A stretch of 64,000 nucleotides of DNA from the NCBI GenBank assembly GCA_024998595.1, contig JACOEK010000002.1, forward strand, positions 62,001-126,000, given 5' to 3'. Both the position numbers and the translations under genes were made by a program. Below are positions 20,762 through 29,689 of this stretch, piece after piece. The first letter of the stretch is position 1. The number at the start of each line of letters is the position of its first letter. Origin of the DNA: Nitrospira sp. Lineage in GTDB: Bacteria > Nitrospirota > Nitrospiria > Nitrospirales > Nitrospiraceae. Below the pieces are notes generated by a model. The model was not told where the DNA came from and searched no databases. It worked only from the letters and a program-made list of their open reading frames with translations.

Positions 20762-21877
20762 TTACCCTGCCGTAACGTGAAACCGGCCTAGCGGATACGG
20801 GCGGCCATTCACTAACAACTCGATCCGGTGCATGCCTGGATAGTGGATGCGGGTGGTGAGTTGCGTGAGTGCCAGCGATTTGCTGAACCGGATGGTCTCC
20901 CTCGGCGCGAGTTCGACCGTCTTCAACTTGAACACCTTCGGACTGTGCTTGCCGTTCGCCTTCACGTAGTGCACGCGCAAATCCACCAGCACCCGTTGCA
21001 CCCCGGACGCCTGATTGGCCATCTCCCACGTGAGACCCACCGATGATCCGATCGGAAGCCGTGACGGAGTGATGCGCACCTTGCCGATCTCGACCAACGC
21101 GGTGTCGCCGAAGCCCAAAACATGGAGCGCCCCTGCCTCTCCCCGCTTGACCGCCGACCGCAATGCATGGCGAATGATCCAGCGGCGTTCCTCCGTCGCC
21201 TTCTCCATCCACCGCCTGGCCGTCTCGACCAACACATCGGGATGGTCTTTCCCGATGTCGTTCAGGTTATTTGCCACACTGCGCCGCACGTAGAGCGACG
21301 CATCGTCTTTCAGTCGCTCCAACAAGGCGAGCACCGGCCGCGGATCAGCCTGGAAGGCGCGAAGTCTTGGCGCCCAGGGCAACCGTGGCCGTGTGCCTTC
21401 GGAGACTAAGCGTCGAACGTCTTCACTGGGATCAGTCGCCCATTCTGCGAGGCGAGCCAGCGTGGCCTTCTGGTGACGTTCAAGATACCGGCGAATGCTG
21501 AACTCGGCCGTGAACCGTTGCGTCAGGAGATATTGCGCACGCATGGACGATTCGAAGTGGTCCAGTCCATACTCAGCCACGAAAAAGACATGCGGCAGAA
21601 ACACAAAGGCGCCCATTCCCACGGCCGCCGTTCGCCCGGATGGCTGGTCGAGGGAGGCCAGAAGAATCTTAAGGGCCTGCTCATAGTCATCCGGCAAGCA
21701 CCGTCGCAACGCATGCGCAATCTTCCAGGCGCGCGGCATCAATTCCAGTTCGTCATACCCATCCAGCGCCGACCGGACAAACGCCTTCTTGTCGAATCGA
21801 TGAGACACGGCAGCAATCATTCGCGCAATGGTGCGAGGGACATCGGCACCGAAACTATTTTTAAGTGGTTCCGCCAC
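20762..21877 (-). CDS. DNA alkylation repair protein (AlkD/HEAT-like)
   Basis: EDVRRLVSEGTRPRLPWAPRLRAFQADPRPVLALLERLKDDASLYVRRSVANNLNDIGKDHPD. Confidence 0.88.
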   Translation of the reverse strand: MAEPLKNSFGADVPRTIARMIAAVSHRFDKKAFVRSALDGYDELELMPRAWKIAHALRRCLPDDYEQALKILLASLDQPSGRTAAVGMGAFVFLPHVFFVAEYGLDHFESSMRAQYLLTQRFTAEFSIRRYLERHQKATLARLAEWATDPSEDVRRLVSEGTRPRLPWAPRLRAFQADPRPVLALLERLKDDASLYVRRSVANNLNDIGKDHPDVLVETARRWMEKATEERRWIIRHALRSAVKRGEAGALHVLGFGDTALVEIGKVRITPSRLPIGSSVGLTWEMANQASGVQRVLVDLRVHYVKANGKHSPKVFKLKTVELAPRETIRFSKSLALTQLTTRIHYPGMHRIELLVNGRPYPLGRFHVTAG

Positions 21878-21883
21878 GGTCCC

Positions 21884-22270
21884 TCATCCGCCCGCAAAGA
21901 CCGGCCGGAATCCGGCCTTCGTCAAAATACGGGCGACGTCGTCACGCCGGTCCCCTTGGATCTCGATACGCCCGTCCTTCACCGTTCCCCCGACGCCGCA
22001 GGCCTTCTGCATCTCCTTCGCCAGTTGCTCTTTCTCAGCCTGACCGATGCCGATAAATCCCGTGACCACCGTGACCGTCTTGCCGCCGCGATGCGCCGTC
22101 TGCCGGATGATATCCACCCGGCCGCGGGTCTTCGGCTGCACCGACGGTGGAGCAACAGGCTGAGCGACCTTCTCCCGCGCCGGCGGCAAGGCCACATCCT
22201 TCAAACTCGCAAAGGGGCTCTTCCACGCCACGGGCTCACCGTCGTTGGGAATGCGCGTCTTCGGTTTCAT
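21884..22270 (-). CDS. translation initiation factor SUI1/YciH family
   Basis: KTVTVVTGFIGIGQAEKEQLAKEMQKACGVGGTVKDGRIEIQGDRRDDVARIL. Confidence 0.9.
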   Translation of the reverse strand: MKPKTRIPNDGEPVAWKSPFASLKDVALPPAREKVAQPVAPPSVQPKTRGRVDIIRQTAHRGGKTVTVVTGFIGIGQAEKEQLAKEMQKACGVGGTVKDGRIEIQGDRRDDVARILTKAGFRPVFAGG

Positions 22271-22338
22271 GCCACTCTCTCTTGCGCTGCGGGGATTCCA
22301 AGTCTGTTCATTTCCGACACCCTGTGCAGTGATCTCGT

Positions 22339-22893
22339 TTATGTTTCACGCGCACGCTCTTTCCATGTCGACAACTCGAACTGCGCGGCATTTGCTCCGT
22401 CTCCAATCAACACCTGCCCGTCCTGAATGGTGCAATGCAGGTCCATCGACCGCTTCGTCAGGCTCACGAGCGCACGACTTCCTTCCAACGAAAGATTCAC
22501 GACGGTGAGATTGTTCAAGCGATCGAGCGACGCGACGTTCTGCTTCCACCATTGATCCGCCGGACGGCCGCCATAAGTATAAACATACACCTGCCTCGCG
22601 CGGCCACAGGCCTGGCGAATCGCCTTCTCGTCCGGCAACCCTACCTCGATCCATAACTCGATCAACCCGGTGTCATCCTTCTGCCACAGAGCCGCTTCAT
22701 CTTCAGTGCTCAATCCCCTACCGAACGACAGGGCCTCATGCGCGTGTCGCGCGAAAGCCAGCAGGCGAACCATCATGCGCTCATCCGTCTCCGACGGATG
22801 CCGGGCAAGGGTGATACTGTGGTCTTCGTAATAATGGCGATCCACATCGACAATATGCAGGACGGCTTTGAAAATCGTCGCGTTCGGGGCCAT
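22339..22893 (-). CDS. YaeQ family protein
   Basis: MAPNATIFKAVLHIVDVDRHYYEDHSITLARHPSETDERMMVRLLAFA; LWIEVGLPDEKAIRQAC. Confidence 0.93.
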   Translation of the reverse strand: MAPNATIFKAVLHIVDVDRHYYEDHSITLARHPSETDERMMVRLLAFARHAHEALSFGRGLSTEDEAALWQKDDTGLIELWIEVGLPDEKAIRQACGRARQVYVYTYGGRPADQWWKQNVASLDRLNNLTVVNLSLEGSRALVSLTKRSMDLHCTIQDGQVLIGDGANAAQFELSTWKERARET

Positions 22894-22938
22894 GCGATTC
22901 CTTGGGAAAACAGGTGAGAGCTTGGTGACAAGCGATCG

Positions 22939-25281
22939 TTATTTCCTGACGATTTTTTCTTCAGCAAATGTCCGTTCAATCATAAAGCGCAGGTCGCTGG
23001 CGACCGTGGCCGCATCGATACCGGGACTGATCTCGATCCAGTAGTGCAGCACGAACACCAAGGCTTGCTCGCTGAAGTCTTCAAACAGCACATAGGGCTC
23101 TGGCTCTTTGAGAATTTGCCCGTGCTGACCGGCAAGGCCCCGAAGTTTCTCCTTCACGCGCCGCGCATCCGATCCGGTCGCGACCGCAATTCGCAGTGAA
23201 TACCGTTTACGAAAGCTGGAATAGGTCCAGTTCGTCAGGTTCCGCTCGAGCAAATTGCTGTTGGGAATCAATGTTTCCACACCATTGATATCCCGGATCG
23301 TCGACGAACGCAGACCGATGCTTGTCACCATGCCCCTGATTCCATCCACCTCGATCACGTCGCCCACACGCAGCGGCCGTTCCAGGAGCAGCAGCAATCC
23401 ACTGATCACGTTCTTCAGCAGATTCTGAGTGCCGAACCCCACGCCGATGGCCAATGCGCCCCCGAGAAATGCGAAAGCCGTGATCGGAATTTTCACCGAC
23501 ATCAGGGTTACGATCACGAGAAGCAGAAAAAAACACGCCAGCGCCCATTGACGGATGATGTTGGCAACGTTGGGATCGATCTGAAGCCTGGCGATGGCCT
23601 GTCGCTCGGCAAATCGCGCCATGATTCCTGCCAGCCAATACCCGACGATCAATATCGCCAGCGCCGTTACTACCTTCCCCACCGTGACGCTCCGGCGTCC
23701 GGTGATGCTTTTTCCATCCACTTCAATGGTGTCTTCGGCGGCAAACAACTCGACATTCCAGGCATTGCCCAACAGCACCAGTGAGGCTCGTCCCCACTCC
23801 TTCATGCGCGCAAGAACCGACCTGGCCTGCTCACGGTGGGTGAATTCCGCCTGTTTGTTGTCGATCACGCCCAGCAAGGAATCCGTTCGTTGAAGCGCGC
23901 GCCGATACAGGTCCTCTCGGTGGCGGGACAGGCGTAATCTGTCAGTGAGATATTGCGCCTTGGCCGTCGAAGGAGACTCCGCGAGGCGGTCTTCCACATC
24001 GCTGATTTGATTGCCCACCATGCCCAGTTGCTGGAGCCCGTATTCCTTCCACCCCCGAATCTGCTTAGCAGCCGCGGCCACCTTCGAACTCGCCTCGCGC
24101 TCTTCGACGACGGAAAGGGTGTCGCGGGCGGTGGCAAAACGGATCTCCCAAATATGCCGCTCCTGTTCCAGACCACTCAACATCTCGCGCAGCAGCTCTA
24201 CGTGCAAATTCGCATTATCGTATTGCAGACGCTTCAGCTCGATCGACTCCGTGAGCTGCGTCAAGCGATCTGCTCTCGGCCGTGAAGTGGCGGGCTTTGA
24301 CGAGGTGTCCCTTGAATCAGCCGCAGCGAGCGTCGCCTCCGCGGCCGCGACCGCCTGGCGCTGGGTCGATTGTTCGATGACCGCTCGTTCCATTTCGTCC
24401 GTCAGCGACTGATATTCGGTGTCCAGCCGCTTTTTGATTTTGTCGTAGTCCTGTTGCGTGAAGGCAGGATCCTGCTCGGCGACCTTGACTTGACGGGTGA
24501 GCAGCGCCAGCCGGTGACGCGCTTCCGTGACCTCTTCCTGGATCTGCTTCTTCTCCGCTTCCAACATGCCGGTTCGCGCACCATCCACCCGCTCACGCAA
24601 ACGAGCAAGGTCGCGATCCCCTGTGAGGGCTTCCCGTTTGGCAGGATCCTGGACTTCTTCGAGACGCTCCGACAATTGCCGGGCTTTCTCCTGCGAGGCC
24701 TTGAGACTGCGCTGCGTGCTCTCCGCCAGGCTTTCGGTCATAGTGAGCCTGGTTTGGACGCCTTGCGTCGTGAGTGCCATGGAGCGAGCGGCATCACGCA
24801 GCTCATCGATTTTCAGCACCGAGTAGGGGCCGGGTGTGGAAAATTCCTTCCATTCTTTCTCTTGGCGTTCAGCTTCCCGCACGCGCGGCCGCATCTGCTC
24901 AAGATTACGTAACGCATCGAGATGTTGCTCATAGATTTGCACCAACTGCTGCAACAACAAGCGCCGCTCCGCCATACGCCCGTCAACCTGGCCCCCCGCC
25001 ACCCCTTTCCGCAACGCTTGTGGCGCGGTAATCTCGTTCAGTTCTTTTTCTGCCGCCGCACGTTTACGTTGGAGATCAACGGCAGGAGTGTCGGAGGCCG
25101 GAACATCGACCGCCGGCTGGTCCAGTTTGACCCCGACAGTTTCCAGCGTGGAGCGAACCGCCTTATCGGTAGACGAAGAGGTGGCCTGAGCCGACACGGC
25201 TGGCATCTGCAGCAAACAGAGCAGACTGCAGAGAATGAGCGTGAGGAACATCCGCACGAACGTGAACCTCCGTGATGGCAA
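22939..25281 (-). CDS. mechanosensitive ion channel, MscS/MscK-like with long coiled-coil periplasmic domain
   Basis: ALAIGVGFGTQNLLKNVISGLLLLLERPLRVGDVIEVDGIRGMVTSIGLRSSTIRDINGVETLIPNS. Confidence 0.92.
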   Translation of the reverse strand: MPSRRFTFVRMFLTLILCSLLCLLQMPAVSAQATSSSTDKAVRSTLETVGVKLDQPAVDVPASDTPAVDLQRKRAAAEKELNEITAPQALRKGVAGGQVDGRMAERRLLLQQLVQIYEQHLDALRNLEQMRPRVREAERQEKEWKEFSTPGPYSVLKIDELRDAARSMALTTQGVQTRLTMTESLAESTQRSLKASQEKARQLSERLEEVQDPAKREALTGDRDLARLRERVDGARTGMLEAEKKQIQEEVTEARHRLALLTRQVKVAEQDPAFTQQDYDKIKKRLDTEYQSLTDEMERAVIEQSTQRQAVAAAEATLAAADSRDTSSKPATSRPRADRLTQLTESIELKRLQYDNANLHVELLREMLSGLEQERHIWEIRFATARDTLSVVEEREASSKVAAAAKQIRGWKEYGLQQLGMVGNQISDVEDRLAESPSTAKAQYLTDRLRLSRHREDLYRRALQRTDSLLGVIDNKQAEFTHREQARSVLARMKEWGRASLVLLGNAWNVELFAAEDTIEVDGKSITGRRSVTVGKVVTALAILIVGYWLAGIMARFAERQAIARLQIDPNVANIIRQWALACFFLLLVIVTLMSVKIPITAFAFLGGALAIGVGFGTQNLLKNVISGLLLLLERPLRVGDVIEVDGIRGMVTSIGLRSSTIRDINGVETLIPNSNLLERNLTNWTYSSFRKRYSLRIAVATGSDARRVKEKLRGLAGQHGQILKEPEPYVLFEDFSEQALVFVLHYWIEISPGIDAATVASDLRFMIERTFAEEKIVRK

Positions 25282-25448
25282 AAGACTCCTTCATATCTAC
25301 AGAGGTGAGCGTGATTGATCAAGTCGCGGGGGCTGAGCCAGGAGAACGTGTGTCTGGTTAACGGAGAGCAGCGTGGGTCAGTCGTGATGCCGTTTGGCCT
25401 ATGCGGCATGGACGGAGCAGCGACTTTCGCACGAAAGGCGGTGCGCTA

Positions 25449-25679
25449 TCACTCCAGCTCCGCGATATACATGCCCTCCACCCGCTCGCGCGCCCACTGC
25501 GTCTTGCGGAGAAACGTGAGGCTGGATTTGACGCTCGGGTTATTCACGAAACAGCGCACCGGCAGACGACGGGCGAGTTCGGCCCACCCATGCCGTTCGA
25601 CAAGGGTGGTGACGATCTTCTCCAACGTCACGCCGTGCAAAGGATCGCGGGGATGGGAAATGGGAGGGACTTGGACCAT
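25449..25679 (-). CDS. VF530/DUF2132 family protein
   Basis: [57 protein letters not shown]-type sequence. Confidence 0.88.
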   Translation of the reverse strand: [76 protein letters not shown]

Positions 25680-25757
25680 GCCGGAGCATACCCCGCCATC
25701 GGCCAGAAAGTCATTCCGCCAGCGTGGGACTCGGAACGCGCTTGAAATGGACCGGAC

Positions 25758-26333
25758 TCAATGCCTGTCTGTGTTTGGCCACACCACATATGCGGGAGTC
25801 GCTGGGGCGAAGCGCTGCCGAAGTGCGGCAACAACCGCTTGGTCACCGGCCGCGGGTAGGAGGATTTCAGCGACGGAATGGCCGGAGCGAATCGCAATCC
25901 GCCCGCAGACCAGCAGCAGCGTGATGGCCACGATCCAGTTCTGCCACGCATCCAATTCCCAACCGTAAGGCGTGTGATAGAAGGTGGTGCCAATCGGCCA
26001 GAAATATTGGATCGGCCAATCGAGTCCGCTACCGAGGAAATCACATAGGAGATGGAGGTGAAACACGCTCAGCGAGAGCCACAGGACCCTCACGCGATCC
26101 CTCGCCCAATAGGAACAGAGCAAGCTGATGGCGACCCCCGCCAACAGTCCATGGGTCAACACATGGTGCCAACGGCCATAGGCATCTATTCCTGCCAGGA
26201 TCGTCAGTCCATCGAGATCCGACGTCACACCAGCCCAGGCGACTAACCGCCGGTCACGACGTTGCGCTAACCGGTGACCGACCACCCAGGACAGCATGAG
26301 ATGAGTCGGAATGTGCATGCCCTTGATCTCCAT
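25758..26333 (-). CDS. metal-dependent hydrolase/DUF457-like membrane protein
   Basis: PTHLMLSWVVGHRL, SDLDGLTIL, HHVLTHGLLAG, HLHLLCDFLGSGLDWPIQYFWP. Confidence 0.8.
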   Translation of the reverse strand: MEIKGMHIPTHLMLSWVVGHRLAQRRDRRLVAWAGVTSDLDGLTILAGIDAYGRWHHVLTHGLLAGVAISLLCSYWARDRVRVLWLSLSVFHLHLLCDFLGSGLDWPIQYFWPIGTTFYHTPYGWELDAWQNWIVAITLLLVCGRIAIRSGHSVAEILLPAAGDQAVVAALRQRFAPATPAYVVWPNTDRH

Positions 26334-26401
26334 GACACATCAAACGATAGAGAAAAGTATAGCACCCCGCCTGCAACGCGCATGGGGAACCCTCCGAATC
26401 C

Positions 26402-26676
26402 TCTCTTATTGCTTCCCCTGGGGCGTGTAGGCGGATGCTCCCAAGCGCACGCGTCCAACGCCCCATCCTTCCATTCACATATAAGGGTTTGAGGTCGAGC
26501 GGCTCTCACTGCGCGCATGGGACGGGCACATTCCGATCGTGCGCATCATCCGAAATCTCCTTATTGCCTTACCTAGGGCGTACAGCCTGGGTGGCCTCCG
26601 AACTGCGCGCGTCCAACGAGGGCTTTCCGAAGCCGCACGTTGCGCGAGCATGGAGGTCACCCAGGCTGTACGCCCC
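26402..26676. repeat. intergenic structured repeat cluster: one full unit (26575-26676) and two degenerate partial units upstream
   Basis: Left arm AGGGCGTACAGCCTGGGTGGCCTCC and right arm GGAGGTCACCCAGGCTGTACGCCCC are inverted repeats around the core GTCCAACGAGGGCTTTCCGAAGCCGCACGTTGCGCGAGCA (26611-26650); partial core GCGTCCAACG near 26451. Confidence 0.8.
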
Positions 26677-26795
26677 CTCTTCCCTCCTTGCCGCCGCCCC
26701 ACTCCGACTGATAAAAGAAAGCGTTGCCATTCAGCGACGCCAGGCGGCCATACACCCCCTGTCCCGTCGGTATCCCCTAACCACAAGAGAACGCC

Positions 26796-28424
26796 ATGTC
26801 CCTGCCGGTTGAAAAGTCTGCGTCCGACGAATTGCGCCGGGAGGTGTTGCGGCGGCGCACGTTTGCCATTATTTCCCACCCGGACGCCGGGAAAACCACG
26901 TTGACGGAAAAACTGCTGCTCTACGCGGGAGCGGTCCATCTGGCCGGTGCGGTGCAGGCTCGTTCCACACAACGCCAGGCCAAGTCCGACTGGATGGAGT
27001 TGGAACAGGCGCGCGGCATTTCGATTACGTCCACCATGCTGCAGTTCGATTATCAGGGCGCACGGGTCAACCTGCTCGACACGCCGGGCCACCAGGACTT
27101 CAGCGAAGACACCTATCGTACCCTCATGGCCGTCGATAGCGCTGTGATGGTGCTGGACGGCGCCAAAGGTATCGAGCCGCAAACCAAGAAGCTGTTTGCG
27201 GTCTGTCGCAAGCGCGGCATCCCAATCCTGACCTTCATCAATAAGATGGACCAACCGGGCCGACACCCCTTCGACCTGCTCGATGAGATCGAGCGCACGC
27301 TGGGCATGACGGCAGTCCCGTTCAATTGGCCGATCGGTGAAGGGTCGGGCTTTCAAGGCGTGTACGATTTCCAGAACCGCCAGGTCCTGTTCTTCCAGCG
27401 CACCTCACACAATCAACGCCGCGCGCCGATGACGATCGAAGCCTTCCCCAATCCGAAACTCGCGGAAACCCTCGGCGACGCCTACGGCCCGCTGCAGGAA
27501 GAAATCGGGCTGTTGACGGGCGCCGGCACGTCCTTTGATCGAGACCGCTTCCTGGCCGGTGAGCTCACCCCGGTGTTCTTCGGCAGCGCATTGACCAACT
27601 TCGGTGTCGGGCCGTTTCTCGACGCCTTCACAAAACTTGCGCCGCCTCCCGGGCCGCGACACAGCGCCCAGGGTCTGGTACAGCCCACGGATGAGACCTT
27701 CTCCGGCTTCGTGTTCAAGATCCAGGCAAACATGGATCCGCAGCATCGTGACCGCATGGCGTTCCTCCGCATCTGCTCCGGCCGCTTTGAAAAAGACATG
27801 ATGGTCCATCACGCCAGGCTGGGTCGGAAGATCCGCATGACACGCCCCCATCGCCTCTTCGGACGCGACCGGGAAACCATCGACGAGGCTTACCCCGGAG
27901 ATGTGGTGGGGCTGGTGAATCCTGGCCTGTTTACCATCGGCGATACGCTGACCTCGGATCCGTCACTGACATTCGATCCCATTCCGCACTTCCCGCCGGA
28001 ATGTTTCGGCCTCTTGCGGACGCAGGATATTTCCAAGCACAAACAGTTTCAGAAGGGACTCAAGCAGCTGGAAGAAGAAGGAGTCATGCAGATTTTCTAC
28101 TCCCCGGACCACGTGCGCCGCGAACCGGTGCTGGCCGCGGTGGGAGAACTGCAGTTCGACGTGGTGATGTCCCGCCTGGAGAACGAATACGGAGTCAAAA
28201 CCTCCGTTGAGCGCATGCCCCATAGCCTGGCGCGCTGGATCGTCGGGGATCCGGCAGCCATTGCGGCCGTCTATTGGCCGTCCGACACCGTCCGCCTCGT
28301 GGACCAACAGGGCCGCGCCGTCATGTTATTTACCACCGAACACCTGCTGGCCTATTGCATCAAATCAAACCCGTCTATCAAGTTTCTTCTACGGGAAGAA
28401 GTTGCGCAGGCAGGACCACAATAG
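26796..28424 (+). CDS. prfC: peptide chain release factor 3
   Basis: ISHPDAGKTTLTEKLLLYAGAVHLAGAVQAR, DTPGHQDFSEDTYRTLMAVDSAVMVLDGAKGIE, KMDQPGRHPFDLLDEIE. Confidence 0.97.
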   Translation: MSLPVEKSASDELRREVLRRRTFAIISHPDAGKTTLTEKLLLYAGAVHLAGAVQARSTQRQAKSDWMELEQARGISITSTMLQFDYQGARVNLLDTPGHQDFSEDTYRTLMAVDSAVMVLDGAKGIEPQTKKLFAVCRKRGIPILTFINKMDQPGRHPFDLLDEIERTLGMTAVPFNWPIGEGSGFQGVYDFQNRQVLFFQRTSHNQRRAPMTIEAFPNPKLAETLGDAYGPLQEEIGLLTGAGTSFDRDRFLAGELTPVFFGSALTNFGVGPFLDAFTKLAPPPGPRHSAQGLVQPTDETFSGFVFKIQANMDPQHRDRMAFLRICSGRFEKDMMVHHARLGRKIRMTRPHRLFGRDRETIDEAYPGDVVGLVNPGLFTIGDTLTSDPSLTFDPIPHFPPECFGLLRTQDISKHKQFQKGLKQLEEEGVMQIFYSPDHVRREPVLAAVGELQFDVVMSRLENEYGVKTSVERMPHSLARWIVGDPAAIAAVYWPSDTVRLVDQQGRAVMLFTTEHLLAYCIKSNPSIKFLLREEVAQAGPQ

Positions 28425-28750
28425 ACTGCCATTCTGCCTGAGAAACGATACCCTGCGCAGAGTGCGGCCACACAGACACGTGAGAAAATGTGTTATAACG
28501 AGGCGGCCATCCCTGAAAACCGTCTGAGCTTCCAGGATGGATGAACGCGAGCACGATCACACCTTTTGCTGTCTTTAGCGCCTCAGGCTAACTCGGCCTG
28601 GGTGACCTGCCCGCCCCTGTCATCAATTGACATTCTGCCGCCCTCATCCCGATACCGGAAAGGGAGAATTGGCACGCGACGCCGACAGCGACGGCGCAGT
28701 CAGGCGATGATACGACCTGTGAACCAAAGAATGATGCGAGGAGAAGGACC

Positions 28751-28921
28751 ATGCCGAAGGCAAGAACCGCAAAGAACTGTTACTACTGCGAAGCGGAAGA
28801 CCGGATTAAGATGACCTTTATGCTCTGCGGCCTTTGTCACCGGCACTTCTGCAGCGCCCATGGCGTGCCGGATCTGGAACAGTGCACCAAGTGCCTGGAA
28901 GCCAGCGAAGAAACGGAGTAA
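28751..28921 (+). CDS. small Cys-rich zinc-ribbon-like protein (56 aa)
   Basis: ATG at 28751 after GGAGAAGGACC; translation MPKARTAKNCYYCEAEDRIKMTFMLCGLCHRHFCSAHGVPDLEQCTKCLEASEETE, stop TAA 28919-28921; below the ORF-track cutoff. Confidence 0.75.
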   Translation: MPKARTAKNCYYCEAEDRIKMTFMLCGLCHRHFCSAHGVPDLEQCTKCLEASEETE

Positions 28922-29038
28922 TCCTCACCGCATGCTGAAAACGTCTGTCAGCGGCGTTCTCGCAATGCTCGAACCACCAACGTACCCCTCTGGATACGCC
29001 TTGGCCGGTCGATCTCGCCCCTTGGAGCAGACGGCTCG

Positions 29039-29608
29039 TCAGGCCGTTTTCTTTTTTGCGTTTTTCTTTGGCTTCTTCTCGATGCCCACCATCACCGATA
29101 CCCGAGCCTGCTTCGATAACGCTTGATCGATCCGGCTTTTGCCGTTGGTCGTCAGAATCACCAGGCCTTTGTGGTCTTCAATGCGTTGCAGCAAATGGGC
29201 CGCTCCGGCATCAGCAAAATGGCTCGCGCCCGCCTTGCCAGCCCGGTGCTTGCCGAACAAGGCATCGGCCCCGTCGAAGAACAAAATCGACCCGCTGCGT
29301 TCAGCGTCGTCGAAGATCCGGTTGATGTTCTTCTCCGTTTCGCCGACCCGCTGGCTTACCACGGAGGAGAGATTCACTTTCGATAAGTCCAGCTGCAGTT
29401 CTTCCGCCACGAGTTCGGCCGCCTTGTTCCTGCGCAAGGGGGTAGAACCGGATAAGACCACGACCGCCACAGATGATTTTCCGACCCGAGTGGCCTTTGC
29501 GCGGCTCGCCGGAACCGCTTTCTTGGTCACGGTTTTCTTCACACCCGTTGTCACGGCCTTCGTCTTCGCTGCCGAGCTCACCGCCCGCTTTACTTTCTTC
29601 CCAGCCAT
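29039..29608 (-). CDS. degenerate AAA+-like protein with Lys/Ala-rich N- and C-terminal tails
   Basis: VVVLSGSTPLRRNKAAELVAEEL (Walker A position, not P-loop), GSILFFDGADALFGK (Walker B-like, E to G), GLVILTTNGKSRID (sensor-1-like); start at MAGKK with GAGGAAGGGG RBS. Confidence 0.8.
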   Translation of the reverse strand: MAGKKVKRAVSSAAKTKAVTTGVKKTVTKKAVPASRAKATRVGKSSVAVVVLSGSTPLRRNKAAELVAEELQLDLSKVNLSSVVSQRVGETEKNINRIFDDAERSGSILFFDGADALFGKHRAGKAGASHFADAGAAHLLQRIEDHKGLVILTTNGKSRIDQALSKQARVSVMVGIEKKPKKNAKKKTA

Positions 29609-29689
29609 AGTCCCCTTCCTCTCACATGATTCCTTCATGACATCCATGCTCGCTGATGACGTACGACATGATTATCATACTTGGATCGT

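Noticed and set aside
21473-22426. 317-aa plus-strand ORF
   Set aside because: Overlaps the DNA-alkylation-repair, SUI1 and YaeQ genes on the minus strand, all with clear family motifs; antisense artefact.
26611-26650. Core GTCCAAC...GTTGCGC of the intergenic repeat looks like an integron attC site (RYYYAAC...GTTRRRY)
   Set aside because: GTTGCGC does not fit GTTRRRY, no intI gene or cassette array is visible, and the conserved core with variable outer arms is opposite to attC, where the inner part varies.
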